A stretch of 64,000 nucleotides of DNA, from positions 912,292 to 976,291 of the forward strand of contig NZ_LMUO01000019.1 in assembly GCF_009765905.1 (NCBI RefSeq), given 5' to 3'. The notes beneath the pieces were generated by a model. It was given only the letters and a program-made list of their open reading frames with translations. It did not search any database and was not told the DNA's origin. Of this stretch, positions 42,159-50,595 are shown piece by piece. Made by a program: the position numbers and the translations under genes. Numbering within the stretch: the stretch's first letter is position 1; each line of letters starts with the position of its first letter. The DNA is from Mucilaginibacter sp. L196 (GTDB lineage Bacteria > Bacteroidota > Bacteroidia > Sphingobacteriales > Sphingobacteriaceae).

Positions 42159-42198
42159 TTTTATAATTAATTAAAAAAATAATAAATTAATTATAAAA
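42159..42198. repeat. AT-rich 14-bp inverted repeat upstream of the XRE gene
   Basis: TTTTATAATTAATT (42159-42172) is perfectly complementary to AATTAATTATAAAA (42185-42198), with a 12-nt A-rich spacer. It lies 8 bp after the DinB-family stop. It could end that transcript or be a target of the regulator at 42247. Confidence 0.6.
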
Positions 42199-42203
42199 TT
42201 ATT

Positions 42204-42248
42204 ATTGATTAGGTTTCGTATATGTATTTATACAACTACTTAATCAAT
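42204..42248. promoter_or_regulatory. Inverted repeats spanning the start of the XRE gene
   Basis: ATTGATTA (42204-42211) and TAATCAAT (42241-42248) are perfect inverted repeats 29 nt apart; the second touches the ATG at 42247. Between them lies GTATA-N6-TATAC (42218-42233). These suit an autoregulatory operator for the adjacent HTH protein. Confidence 0.4.
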
Positions 42249-42465
42249 GATGTACAAAAAGGAAATAAATAAAATTTTAGCCACCATAAAAAAGAGAAGA
42301 TCGCAATTAGGCTATACCCAAATGTTTATTGCAGAAAAATTGCATATTACCCAAAATGTTTACAGCAAAATCGAATCCAATAAAATAAAGCTCACGGTCT
42401 GCAGGCTCTCCCTGTTATGCGATATACTGGAAATAGATATTGTTAGTTTATTGAGATCAGTTTAA
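42247..42465 (+). CDS. Small XRE-family (Cro/CI-type) HTH regulator
   Basis: A 72-residue protein consisting only of a lambda-repressor-like HTH domain: ATIKKRRSQLGYTQMFIAEKLHITQNVYSKIESNKIKLTVCRLSLLCDILEIDIVSLL. Residues about 13-70 hold all five helices; the recognition helix is QNVYSKIES. It lacks any sensor or protease domain. Such small regulators occur alone, in toxin/antitoxin modules or mobile elements; no toxin partner is visible on either side. AT-rich inverted repeats lie upstream. It converges on the PorE-like gene with no gap (42465/42466). Confidence 0.85.
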   Translation: MMYKKEINKILATIKKRRSQLGYTQMFIAEKLHITQNVYSKIESNKIKLTVCRLSLLCDILEIDIVSLLRSV

Positions 42466-44364
42466 CTATTTAGCAATTATCTTAAACTCTGTACGCCTGT
42501 TTTTACTGCGGTTTTCATCGCTGGTATTAGGTAAAATAGGCTGCGTTTCGCCATAACCTTTGTAAACCAATCTGGTTGGGCTTATACCACTAGTTACCAG
42601 GTATTGATAAACAGATTTTGCCCTGTTTTGCGATAATACCTGGTTTAACTGGTTATTACCAACATCATCAGTATGACCCGAAATTTCAATATGGATGGTA
42701 GGGTTCTGTGTTAAAAAGTCTATCAGTTTTTGTAATTCAGCTTTTGAATCCGGTTTAATATCATACTTATTGGTATCAAAAAATATGTTATTTAAAATTA
42801 CCTTATTACCGACCTCAATTGGCGATAGTTCAACAACAATATTAAACGGATTTTTAGTTTCCCGCCCAACTAACGAAAAATTAGCAGAGTAGAAGAGGTA
42901 CCCATCCTTTGAAACGTTCAAACCATAGTTTTTTCCGGCGGTAAGCGTAGCCAGAAAGTCGCCATGCTCTGCCGAGCTGTAATCCTGGTAAACAGGTGTG
43001 TTTTTTTCAAGGTCGATAATTTCAACAGCAGCTTCCAATGGTTCCCTGGTTTTGGCATCTATCACTATACCTTTAACATAAGTTACCACATGAGGGCGAT
43101 CAATAAGAGGTAATTCAAAAGTATAAATATCAAACCCGCCATAGCCATCTAATTTGTTCGATGCGAAGAAAGCATATTGCCCGCTTGGGGTAACGCTTAG
43201 TCCGTTCTCATCTCCGCTGGAATTGATCGGATAGCCCAGGTTAGTAGGTTTTTGCCATTTACCATCTTTACCCAATCGGCTCATAAATAAATCCTTGCCG
43301 CCTAAACCCGGCCAACCATCGGAACAAAAATATAAAGTGCTATCATCAGCATGTATATAAGGCGACTGCTCATCGAACGAAGTATTGATATTGGGCCCCA
43401 AATTCTCAGGCTCACTCCAACCTTTATCTGTAACGGTTGATTTCCAAATATCGTAACCACCATAACCGCCTTTACGGTTGCTTACAAAATAAAGCGTCCG
43501 CCCATCAGAACTGATTGATGGTTGCGATTCCCAGCCCGGTGTATTTACCGGCGGATTAAGGTCATAGGGTTTGCCCCAGCCGTCCCCCTCTTTTTTAGCT
43601 ATGTAAATATCGCATCTGCCCAAACCATCAGGTCGGTTACATCCGGTAAAAAACAGATATTTTCCATCCTGCGATATCGATTGCGCCCCCTCGTTATAAT
43701 TAGGCGTGTTAATATTACTGCTTAAATAGGTAGCGGTTTGCCATTTGCCATCAACCTTAACACTTTGATAAAAATCCTCATTATGGTTTATTTGGCGGGT
43801 AAATATTAAGGTGCTTTCGTCAGCGGTTTCTTCCGGCAAGTATTCATCATCTGCGGTATTTATCGCAGGTCCCATATTAATAGGGGTAAAAGGTACCGGG
43901 TGTTTTATGGCCTCAATACTAAACACACAGTCTTTCAACAGTTTTTTTGTAAGAAAGATATTTTGATCTGTAATATTCGGGTAGGTGAGGTATTTCTGCA
44001 GATGTTGCTGTGCCTGCTCGTATTGCGCCATGCTGATCTCCATGGTTCCTAATTTTAGGTATACAGCACGTGTAAAATCAGGGTTAAGGCTAATAACAGT
44101 CAGGTATTCTTTGATTGCCTCCTTATTTTGATGAAGTAAGCCGTAAACATCAGCTAATTGTTCATGTGCCTCAACAAAATTTGAGTCTTCTTCAATCGCT
44201 TTTTTTAATTCAGTTACCGCGGTTTCAAACTCATGGTAGTCCAAACTTTGACTGGCTAATGCAAAATGCTTTATGGCCTGTTCGTTTGTGGTCGAATAAT
44301 GGCCCTGGCCAAAACTGAAAATTGATAAGAAAATAAGAATAACCGAACAGAATACAATCTTCAT
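42466..44364 (-). CDS. PorE-like OmpA-family protein (TPR, PD40, CRD, OmpA_C)
   Basis: A 632-residue periplasmic/outer-membrane-associated protein. After a signal peptide (about residues 1-19) come TPR helices (25-145), a PD40/WD40-like beta-propeller (about 155-415; repeats such as SISQDGKYLFFTGCNRP and SISSDGRTLYFVSNRKGGYGGYDIW), a carboxypeptidase-regulatory-like domain (about 425-515) and a C-terminal OmpA domain (525-632; DVGNNQLNQVLSQNRAKSVYQYLV). The order is the same as in PorE, a T9SS component that binds peptidoglycan in Porphyromonas. It is a single gene here, and many Bacteroidota have several paralogues. Confidence 0.88.
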   Translation of the reverse strand: MKIVFCSVILIFLSIFSFGQGHYSTTNEQAIKHFALASQSLDYHEFETAVTELKKAIEEDSNFVEAHEQLADVYGLLHQNKEAIKEYLTVISLNPDFTRAVYLKLGTMEISMAQYEQAQQHLQKYLTYPNITDQNIFLTKKLLKDCVFSIEAIKHPVPFTPINMGPAINTADDEYLPEETADESTLIFTRQINHNEDFYQSVKVDGKWQTATYLSSNINTPNYNEGAQSISQDGKYLFFTGCNRPDGLGRCDIYIAKKEGDGWGKPYDLNPPVNTPGWESQPSISSDGRTLYFVSNRKGGYGGYDIWKSTVTDKGWSEPENLGPNINTSFDEQSPYIHADDSTLYFCSDGWPGLGGKDLFMSRLGKDGKWQKPTNLGYPINSSGDENGLSVTPSGQYAFFASNKLDGYGGFDIYTFELPLIDRPHVVTYVKGIVIDAKTREPLEAAVEIIDLEKNTPVYQDYSSAEHGDFLATLTAGKNYGLNVSKDGYLFYSANFSLVGRETKNPFNIVVELSPIEVGNKVILNNIFFDTNKYDIKPDSKAELQKLIDFLTQNPTIHIEISGHTDDVGNNQLNQVLSQNRAKSVYQYLVTSGISPTRLVYKGYGETQPILPNTSDENRSKNRRTEFKIIAK

Positions 44365-44403
44365 CGTTGTTGATACGATATTTTGTACCCTAAGTTACAT
44401 TTA

Positions 44404-45027
44404 TTAAGGGATATTTAAATATTTGTGTGTTTGTAATGATATTTCCCAGTGTGGGTTATTCATTACGTACTCCACAATAAGCGGGATCATCTCTTTTGAT
44501 TTCGACCATTCCGGTTGCAGATATAGCTTACAATCAGGTGATACCAGTTTGGCATGCTGCTCGGCCCACTCAAAATCCGATTTATTAAACACAATAACCT
44601 TAAGCTCATGCGCTTTTTCAGCAACGCTGATCGTTGGACCTTTAAATTTTTTGGGTGACAAACAAATCCAATCCCAACTACCTGAAAGCGGGTAAGCGCC
44701 GGATGTTTCAATAAAGGTTTTGATTCCCCTTTGCTGTAGTTGCGCAGTAAGGTAATCCATGTTATATATCAACGGTTCGCCACCGGTAATTACAACAGCT
44801 TTAGCGGGGTGCTGCATCGCGTTCTCTACAATTATATCAGCAGCGGTAAGGGCGTGTAGTTCAGCGTCCCAGCTTTCTTTTACATCGCACCAATGGCAGC
44901 CAACATCGCAGCCGCCAAGGCGTATAAAATATGCTGCCTTACCGGTATTGTATCCTTCTCCCTGTATGGTATAAAACTCTTCCATTAAAGGAAGCAATGT
45001 GCCGTCATCCGGTATTTGGTGTGCCAT
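44404..45027 (-). CDS. queE: 7-carboxy-7-deazaguanine synthase
   Basis: A 207-residue radical-SAM protein from the Met beginning MAHQIPDDGTLLPLMEEFYTIQGEG; an ATG four codons upstream overlaps the -7 element. The cluster motif is CDVGCHWCDVKESW (CxxxCxxC), the SAM-related GGEPL segment is present, and the EEFYTIQGEGYNTG substrate loop and C-terminal LYLQPEW are typical of QueE. It makes 7-carboxy-7-deazaguanine from 6-carboxytetrahydropterin in queuosine synthesis. No queC or queD beside it. The putative -7 TACCTTTG is 45037-45044. Confidence 0.93.
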   Translation of the reverse strand: MAHQIPDDGTLLPLMEEFYTIQGEGYNTGKAAYFIRLGGCDVGCHWCDVKESWDAELHALTAADIIVENAMQHPAKAVVITGGEPLIYNMDYLTAQLQQRGIKTFIETSGAYPLSGSWDWICLSPKKFKGPTISVAEKAHELKVIVFNKSDFEWAEQHAKLVSPDCKLYLQPEWSKSKEMIPLIVEYVMNNPHWEISLQTHKYLNIP

Positions 45028-45036
45028 AATAAGCCG

Positions 45037-45044
45037 CAAAGGTA
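45037..45044 (-). promoter_or_regulatory. Putative -7 element of queE
   Basis: The minus strand reads TACCTTTG, a full TAnnTTTG match, 9 nt before the chosen start. Confidence 0.45.
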
Positions 45045-45171
45045 CTTTTTTAAGCTGAAAGGTTAAAGTTGAAAGGTAAAAGGTGGTTTTCTAATGATAA
45101 TCTAATATGTTTCAGTTACTTGGTGTTTTAATTGTTGTTATTTTTATTTATTATTACTTAAATTTTACGCT

Positions 45172-45939
45172 GTGAAAAAAATCAGAATTTTACTTGGTTT
45201 TTTAGTGCTGTTTAGCTTCAGCTCATGCGTGGATATTGAAGAACATTATGATTTTAAGGCTGATGGATCATGTAACGTAGTTTATACGTTTGATATGGGT
45301 AAAGCCGTATCAGTATTGATGAACCTGATGTCTGATTCCGTTCGCGCCACTCCGCAATTCGCCATAAAAAAAGATACTTCGCTCAACTTTTACAGTGCCC
45401 TGCCCGATAGCACCCAGATGAAAATGAACCTGGATGATATAAACATGGCAAAAAGTAGTACTCTTGATGTTAAAATGGACCTGCAAAAAAGTGTGATGAA
45501 AGTAAGTATCAATCACTTCTCAAAAAATACTGCCGACCTGCAATACTATTTACAGCATATCTCAAAAATATCGATGAGCAGCAAACAACTTAACTCAGTC
45601 ACCAAAGAAAGCGGCCCTTCAAATGGTTTCGACGCGCAGGAACTTGTTGCCGGGCAGGACTATTATTCGTACGATATTACCCCCCACAGATTTTACCGCA
45701 TAATTGATAAAGTTAAATTTAACGCTTTTTTAAAGAAGACCCAATCAACACTCGCCATGGCTAAGGCTATGCTAATAGATATGCCTTACAAGGTGGTGCT
45801 TAATTTTGCTAAGCCCGTTAAAAAGGTGTCAAACTCCAGAGCCATTGTTTCTGCCGATAGGAAACGCGTAACATTAATAACTAATATGGATGCTGTAATA
45901 AAAGATCCTTCAGTTATGAATTTAAAGATCGATTTTTGA
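45172..45939 (+). CDS. Lipoprotein of unknown function, GTG start
   Basis: A 255-residue protein starting at GTG (45172), with a lipoprotein signal KKIRILLGFLVLFSFSSC (Cys19). The mature part begins VDIEEHYDFKADGSCNVVYTFD, a strand-rich start of the kind seen in DUF-type secreted proteins, and has two Cys in addition to the lipidated one. I do not recognise a catalytic motif. It probably sits in the outer or inner membrane facing the periplasm. It is followed after only 3 bp by the Rieske ferredoxin gene, hence very likely cotranscribed, but no functional link is evident. Confidence 0.7.
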   Translation: MKKIRILLGFLVLFSFSSCVDIEEHYDFKADGSCNVVYTFDMGKAVSVLMNLMSDSVRATPQFAIKKDTSLNFYSALPDSTQMKMNLDDINMAKSSTLDVKMDLQKSVMKVSINHFSKNTADLQYYLQHISKISMSSKQLNSVTKESGPSNGFDAQELVAGQDYYSYDITPHRFYRIIDKVKFNAFLKKTQSTLAMAKAMLIDMPYKVVLNFAKPVKKVSNSRAIVSADRKRVTLITNMDAVIKDPSVMNLKIDF

Positions 45940-45942
45940 TAG

Positions 45943-46281
45943 ATGAAGTGGTATAAAATACCGGATGTAAAGAAAACAGATCAGCCATTCATTAAAAAAG
46001 TAAAAGTCGGCAACAAAAGCATTTGTTTAGTGGGGTATGAGGGTGAGCTATTTGCTTTGTCAGCAATATGCCCGCATGCTGGCGAAGATTTAAGCCGTGG
46101 ATGGTGCGCTGAAGGAAAGCTTGTTTGTCCGGTACATCGCTTCTCTTTTAATCTACATACAGGCAGGGGTAGTCCGGGCCAAAATGATTATGTGGAAACT
46201 TATCCGGTTGAAGTTAGGGGTGATGATATTTACATCGGTATAACTGGCCTTTGGGAAAAGATAAAACAGGCTTTTAAATGA
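45943..46281 (+). CDS. Rieske [2Fe-2S] ferredoxin-type protein
   Basis: A 112-residue Rieske protein. The cluster ligands are Cys43 and His45 (CPH) and, after 16 residues, Cys62 and His65 (CPVH), the normal CxH-x16-CxxH arrangement. The size and lack of a transmembrane helix suit a soluble NirD- or dioxygenase-ferredoxin-like electron carrier in the cytoplasm. No oxygenase or reductase gene is next to it, so its electron partners are elsewhere. It is 3 bp downstream of the lipoprotein gene and ends in a convergent palindromic region before folD. Confidence 0.9.
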   Translation: MKWYKIPDVKKTDQPFIKKVKVGNKSICLVGYEGELFALSAICPHAGEDLSRGWCAEGKLVCPVHRFSFNLHTGRGSPGQNDYVETYPVEVRGDDIYIGITGLWEKIKQAFK

Positions 46282-46282
46282 T

Positions 46283-46360
46283 GTTGATTGATACTTTATT
46301 GAGTTAAGTAGGTTGATTAAGTTGGATTTATAACCCAGTCAACCTACTTAACCCGATCAA
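46283..46360. terminator. Long inverted repeat between the Rieske gene and folD
   Basis: GTTAAGTAGGTTGA (46303-46316) is perfectly complementary to TCAACCTACTTAAC (46339-46352), and outer arms GTTGAT/ATCAAC extend the palindrome. It fills the gap between two convergent stop codons, ending within a few bases of the folD stop, so a bidirectional terminator or dispersed palindromic repeat fits. Confidence 0.7.
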
Positions 46361-46361
46361 C

Positions 46362-47243
46362 TTAAGAATAAACTTCTTTCTTAGCCGATGCCAAAGTATT
46401 CTTCAACAATCCAATAATGGTCATCAAACCAACGCCGCCCGGTACCGGGGTTATCCATGACGCTTTTGGTGCTACATTTTCAAAGTCAACATCACCATAA
46501 AGCTTAAAGCCTGATTTGGTTACGGTTGATGTTTCGCGATTCATACCTACGTCGATGATCACTGCGCCTGTCTTAACCATATCTGCGGTAATAAAATTCT
46601 TTTTGCCGATAGCTACGATCAATATATCAGCGTCCAACGTGAATTTCTTAATATCTGGTGTGCGACTGTGACAAATAGTTACGGTGCAATTACCGGGATT
46701 AGCGTTACGCGCCATTAAAATACTCATCGGCGAACCAACAATGTTGCTACGACCAACTACCACGCAATGCTTGCCTGCGGTCTCAATACCGTATTCTTTT
46801 AGCATCAAAGTAATGCCATAGGGGGTTGCTGGGATGAATGATGGCAAATTACGCTGCATACGCCCCAAATTAACCGGGTGGAAACCATCAACATCCTTAC
46901 GGTAATCAATACGCTCGGTTACTTTTTCAGGGTCGATATGTTTGGGTAGGGGAAGTTGTACGATGATACCATCTATGTCCGCGTCAGCATTCAGTTCTTC
47001 AACTTTTCTAAGTAGCTCTTCTTCGGTAACGGTATCCTCATAACGAACCAGGCTCGATTTAAAGCCTACGTTTTCACAGTTTTTTATTTTGCTTGCAACG
47101 TAAGTTTCGCTGCCGCCATCATGACCAACCAATACCGCCACCAAATGTGGTTTGCGGCCTGTGTCTGCCAATATTTTAGCCGCTTCCTCAGCTATTTCAA
47201 CCTTAAGTTTTTCTGATACGTATTTTCCGTCAAGTAATTGCAT
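46362..47243 (-). CDS. folD: Bifunctional methylenetetrahydrofolate dehydrogenase/cyclohydrolase
   Basis: A 293-residue FolD. Conserved regions are GGSETYVASKIKNCENVGF with the catalytic Lys (YVxxK, about residue 56), DGIIVQLPLPKHI, PVNLGRMQRN, GRSNIVGSPMSILMARN (NADP loop, about 165-181) and ITPVPGGVGLMTI near the C-terminus. It interconverts 5,10-methylene-, methenyl- and 10-formyl-tetrahydrofolate in the cytoplasm. It follows lepA in the same direction but is separated by a 98-bp palindromic element, so cotranscription is uncertain. Confidence 0.95.
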   Translation of the reverse strand: MQLLDGKYVSEKLKVEIAEEAAKILADTGRKPHLVAVLVGHDGGSETYVASKIKNCENVGFKSSLVRYEDTVTEEELLRKVEELNADADIDGIIVQLPLPKHIDPEKVTERIDYRKDVDGFHPVNLGRMQRNLPSFIPATPYGITLMLKEYGIETAGKHCVVVGRSNIVGSPMSILMARNANPGNCTVTICHSRTPDIKKFTLDADILIVAIGKKNFITADMVKTGAVIIDVGMNRETSTVTKSGFKLYGDVDFENVAPKASWITPVPGGVGLMTIIGLLKNTLASAKKEVYS

Positions 47244-47246
47244 TGT

Positions 47247-47341
47247 AACCCCCTAACCCCCTGAAGGGGGAAGAATAGTGAATAAATATTTTTATAGCTC
47301 CCGCAGCGTGCTAGTCGCTCCCCTTCAGGGGGCTGGGGGGC
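47247..47341. repeat. MITE-like palindromic element between lepA and folD
   Basis: About 25-bp terminal inverted repeats: ACCCCCTAACCCCCTGAAGG-type at 47247-47271 and its near complement at 47318-47341, each containing the internal hairpin CCCCTTCAGGGG-type. The inner 45 bp are AT-rich. It ends against the lepA stop codon at 47342 and starts 3 bp from the folD ATG. It is related in style to 12993-13078. Confidence 0.7.
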
Positions 47342-49129
47342 TTAATCCAGTTTTAACACCGCCATAAAAGCCGATTGTGGTATCTCTACATTACCAACCT
47401 GGCGCATGCGCTTTTTACCTTTTTTCTGTTTTTCCAACAATTTACGCTTACGCGATATATCCCCACCGTAACATTTGGCGGTAACATCTTTACGTAAAGC
47501 TTTAACTGTTTCGCGGGCTATAATTTTAGCGCCGATAGATGCCTGTATAATTATTTCGAATTGTTGACGGGGAATTAATTCCTTCAACTTTTCGCATATT
47601 TTTTTACCAAAATCAAACGAGTTACCGCGGTATATCAATGATGATAACGCATCAACCGGTTCTGAGTTTAAACGGATATCCAATCTTACTAAATCCGACT
47701 GCCGGTAACCGATCTGGTGATAATCAAACGAGGCATAACCTTTAGATATAGTTTTTAGTTTATCGTAAAAATCAAATACGATTTCACCCATTGGCATCTC
47801 GAATATCAGCTCTACACGATCTGACGTTAAATACGACTGGTTTTTGATAAAGCCACGTTTTTGGATACATAATGACATTACCGAACCCACAAATTCAGAT
47901 TTGGTAATGATTGTAGCCTTGATATATGGCTCTTCCACATAATCTATCCTGCTTGGGTCAGGTAGATCTGATGGGTTATTTACTATTATCGGGTCACCTT
48001 TGGTAGTGTGTGCAATATAGGAAACGTTAGGTACGGTAGTAATTACCGTCATGTTAAATTCACGCTCCAAACGTTCCTGGATGATCTCCATATGCAACAT
48101 GCCCAAGAAACCGCAACGGAAACCAAAGCCTAACGCGGCTGATGATTCCGGTTCAAAAACCAAAGAGGCATCATTTAATTGCAACTTACCCATTGATTCG
48201 CGCAGCTCCTCAAAATCATCGGTATCAACCGGGTAAATACCGGCAAATACCATTGGTTTTACCTCTTCAAAGCCTTGTATACCCACTTCGCACGGGCGGT
48301 CAATACTGGTAATGGTATCACCAACCTTAACTTCACGGGCTTCTTTTATACCGGAAATGATGTAACCTACATCACCGGTTTTAATTACATCCTTTGCAAA
48401 AGGTTTTAGTTTTAACGTACCAACCTCGTCAGCAAAATATTGCTTTTCGGTAGCTACGAATTTTACTTTTTCGCCTTTGCGTATCTCGCCGTTTACCACC
48501 TTAAAGTAAGCGATAATACCACGGAACGAGTTGAAAACAGAGTCAAATATCAACGCCTGTAATGGCGCATCCGGGTCGCCAACCGGGGCGGGGACACGGT
48601 TAACAATGGCGCGCAACATTTCGTGCACACCCATACCTGTTTTACCTGATGCCTCTAAAATATCCTCGCGTTTACAACCGATCAATTCAACAATCTGGTC
48701 TTTAACTTCCTCGGGCATAGCACCAGGTAGGTCCATTTTATTAAGAACCGGGATAATCTCCAGGTCGTTTTCTAAAGCTAAGTACAGGTTCGATATGGTT
48801 TGCGCCTGTATTCCCTGCGCTGCATCCACAATCAATAAAGCGCCTTCGCAGGCAGCTATTGAACGTGAAACTTCGTATGAAAAGTCAACGTGGCCTGGAG
48901 TATCAATCAGGTTGAGCGTATATTTTTGCCCATCCATTTCGTAATCCATTTGTATGGCATGGCTTTTTATGGTGATGCCGCGCTCACGCTCAAGATCCAT
49001 ATCGTCAAGCAATTGTGCTTGCGACTCACGTTGAGTAATGGTGTTAGTATATTCTAATAACCTGTCTGCAAGAGTACTCTTACCGTGGTCAATATGCGCT
49101 ATGATACAAAAATTACGAATGTGCTTCAT
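47342..49129 (-). CDS. lepA: Translation elongation factor 4
   Basis: A 595-residue LepA/EF4 GTPase of standard length. The G domain carries AHIDHGKSTL (G1), RERGITIKS (G2), DTPGHVDF (G3) and NKMDLPGA (G4). The EF-G-like domains follow, and the LepA-specific C-terminal domain (KCYGGDISRKRKLLEKQKKGKKRMRQVGNVEIPQSAFMAVL) is complete. It back-translocates or remodels stalled ribosomes, under ionic stress or during initiation. It has a -7 match (TACTTTTG) at 49137-49144 on the minus strand and is followed by a palindromic element and folD. Confidence 0.96.
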   Translation of the reverse strand: MKHIRNFCIIAHIDHGKSTLADRLLEYTNTITQRESQAQLLDDMDLERERGITIKSHAIQMDYEMDGQKYTLNLIDTPGHVDFSYEVSRSIAACEGALLIVDAAQGIQAQTISNLYLALENDLEIIPVLNKMDLPGAMPEEVKDQIVELIGCKREDILEASGKTGMGVHEMLRAIVNRVPAPVGDPDAPLQALIFDSVFNSFRGIIAYFKVVNGEIRKGEKVKFVATEKQYFADEVGTLKLKPFAKDVIKTGDVGYIISGIKEAREVKVGDTITSIDRPCEVGIQGFEEVKPMVFAGIYPVDTDDFEELRESMGKLQLNDASLVFEPESSAALGFGFRCGFLGMLHMEIIQERLEREFNMTVITTVPNVSYIAHTTKGDPIIVNNPSDLPDPSRIDYVEEPYIKATIITKSEFVGSVMSLCIQKRGFIKNQSYLTSDRVELIFEMPMGEIVFDFYDKLKTISKGYASFDYHQIGYRQSDLVRLDIRLNSEPVDALSSLIYRGNSFDFGKKICEKLKELIPRQQFEIIIQASIGAKIIARETVKALRKDVTAKCYGGDISRKRKLLEKQKKGKKRMRQVGNVEIPQSAFMAVLKLD

Positions 49130-49136
49130 TGAAGCG

Positions 49137-49144
49137 CAAAAGTA
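49137..49144 (-). promoter_or_regulatory. Putative -7 element of lepA
   Basis: The minus strand reads TACTTTTG, matching TAnnTTTG, 7 nt before the start codon. A -33 element is not clear. Confidence 0.4.
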
Positions 49145-49199
49145 GGGTTTTTAGGCGGATAATAAAAGCCCGATTTAAGCAGGTAAACCCTCATCTATA

Positions 49200-50534
49200 T
49201 TAATATCTCTGATCAAAAAAGTCTTCGTCTGGTAATAGGTTTTTGGCTGTTGCAGATGGCATTTTGTAATCCAATTCTGTTAAATCTTTTACCGAACCAA
49301 AGCCGATAACATCTTTAATAACCTTACCATCGGTCATTTCCATAGCACGGATCAGTTTATCAGAGCCGAATTTGTTCTTTATCTCGTGCATGGTTTTTAG
49401 TGCGGTATCCTGGCGCTCCATATCGTCAAAAAGACTATAGAACATATTGCCGGTATTCACAAAGTTGGTTACAGCTACCCGCATCTGGATGATATTGTTA
49501 TTGAATATGGGGCCGGTACCTGTTAGTTTTTCAAACTTATCCGCTCTTAATTTTATCATGCGCATCAGGCTTACGGCATCCTGTATGGGGAGGGTTATAG
49601 CAAAGCCATCATCCCATCGGGTGCCATCTTCATAGCGGGCAGTAAAACCTATCGACTTACAATAAAATTTGTGATACACCATGCGTTTCTCCAAAGTGAG
49701 GCAAAGCGTCATGAATAATTGCTCTATATATTCAGGCTGTTTTCTTTTTTCTGCGGAGATCTGCCGCATAGCCTGCATGCCTTTATAATCATGCGCTACT
49801 ATATTGGTTTCAATAAAATTTAAACGATAGTGCCAATAAATGCCGTCAATACTTTTAAAAATACCTTTTAAGCGTTGTGGCGTTGCATAGCGCATTTCAA
49901 GTGGCGTTTTAATTCCGGCACGTTCTAATCTGTACGACATATTTCCCCCGATACCCGGCAAATCACCAAGCTTTAATTCACTCAAAACGCTATCAATATT
50001 TTGCGGGGTAATCATCATCAACCCACCCGTTTTTTTACCACGAACAGAGGCTAATTTGGCCAGAAACGCATTGGGTGCTATACCAACAGAGCATTCCAGC
50101 CAATCGCCAACCTGGGTCAAAATATCCCGCTTAATTTGCCGGGCAATGGTTAACGGGTCTGAATGTTCGTAATTGGTTAGGTTTATGATAGCTTCATCAA
50201 TACTTTTAGGCACTACGTCCTGACAATATTGCTGTAATACGTTAATTATTTTGGTATGAAACTGCCGATAACGGGCCGGATTACTTTCAACGGGGATGAA
50301 ATCAGGGTGCAAAGCCATTACATCGTTTAAACGTGTGCCTGCTTTTATACCCAACGCCTTTGCTTCGGTAGATAATGAGATCACACAACCATATTTGCCG
50401 GTATAAACGCATACACCAACAGGGCGGTTGCGCAGCCAATAATTTACCTGCTGTTCACAACGGGCAAAAAAGCTGTTCATATCCACAAACAACACCCTCG
50501 CTTCAGCCTTTACTTGTATGGAGTTTTGATTCAT
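49200..50534 (-). CDS. Y-family DNA polymerase (ImpB/MucB/SamB type)
   Basis: A 444-residue translesion polymerase. Catalytic carboxylates are in VLFVDMNSFFARCEQQ (Asp about residue 18) and SIDEAIINLT (Asp-Glu about 113-114); the steric-gate region (FFARCE) and the little-finger part (to about 360) follow. Some 80 residues after the little finger are less typical and might contact the clamp, although I see no clear QLxLF clamp motif. It copies past damaged bases in an error-prone way. It is not linked to lexA or imuB/dnaE2 here, and no SOS box is evident. The name DinB would collide with the unrelated DinB-fold proteins above. Confidence 0.88.
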   Translation of the reverse strand: MNQNSIQVKAEARVLFVDMNSFFARCEQQVNYWLRNRPVGVCVYTGKYGCVISLSTEAKALGIKAGTRLNDVMALHPDFIPVESNPARYRQFHTKIINVLQQYCQDVVPKSIDEAIINLTNYEHSDPLTIARQIKRDILTQVGDWLECSVGIAPNAFLAKLASVRGKKTGGLMMITPQNIDSVLSELKLGDLPGIGGNMSYRLERAGIKTPLEMRYATPQRLKGIFKSIDGIYWHYRLNFIETNIVAHDYKGMQAMRQISAEKRKQPEYIEQLFMTLCLTLEKRMVYHKFYCKSIGFTARYEDGTRWDDGFAITLPIQDAVSLMRMIKLRADKFEKLTGTGPIFNNNIIQMRVAVTNFVNTGNMFYSLFDDMERQDTALKTMHEIKNKFGSDKLIRAMEMTDGKVIKDVIGFGSVKDLTELDYKMPSATAKNLLPDEDFFDQRY

Positions 50535-50595
50535 ATAACAAAATTGCTAAAAATATTAGTAACAACAAGCAATGTGGAAAGAAAATTAAGATTAT

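Noticed and set aside
42152..42246. Very AT-rich stretch as a replication origin.
   Set aside because: No DnaA-box cluster or dnaA/dnaN neighbours were seen; the palindromes next to an HTH gene explain it better.
47247..47341. A true transposon between lepA and folD.
   Set aside because: It has inverted ends but no coding capacity, and I could not identify a target-site duplication; only a MITE/REP-like repeat can be supported.
49200..50534. Equating the Y-family polymerase with the DinB-family proteins at 93 and 41717.
   Set aside because: The names are shared by accident; the latter are small four-helix metal-site proteins, and only the gene at 49200 has polymerase motifs.
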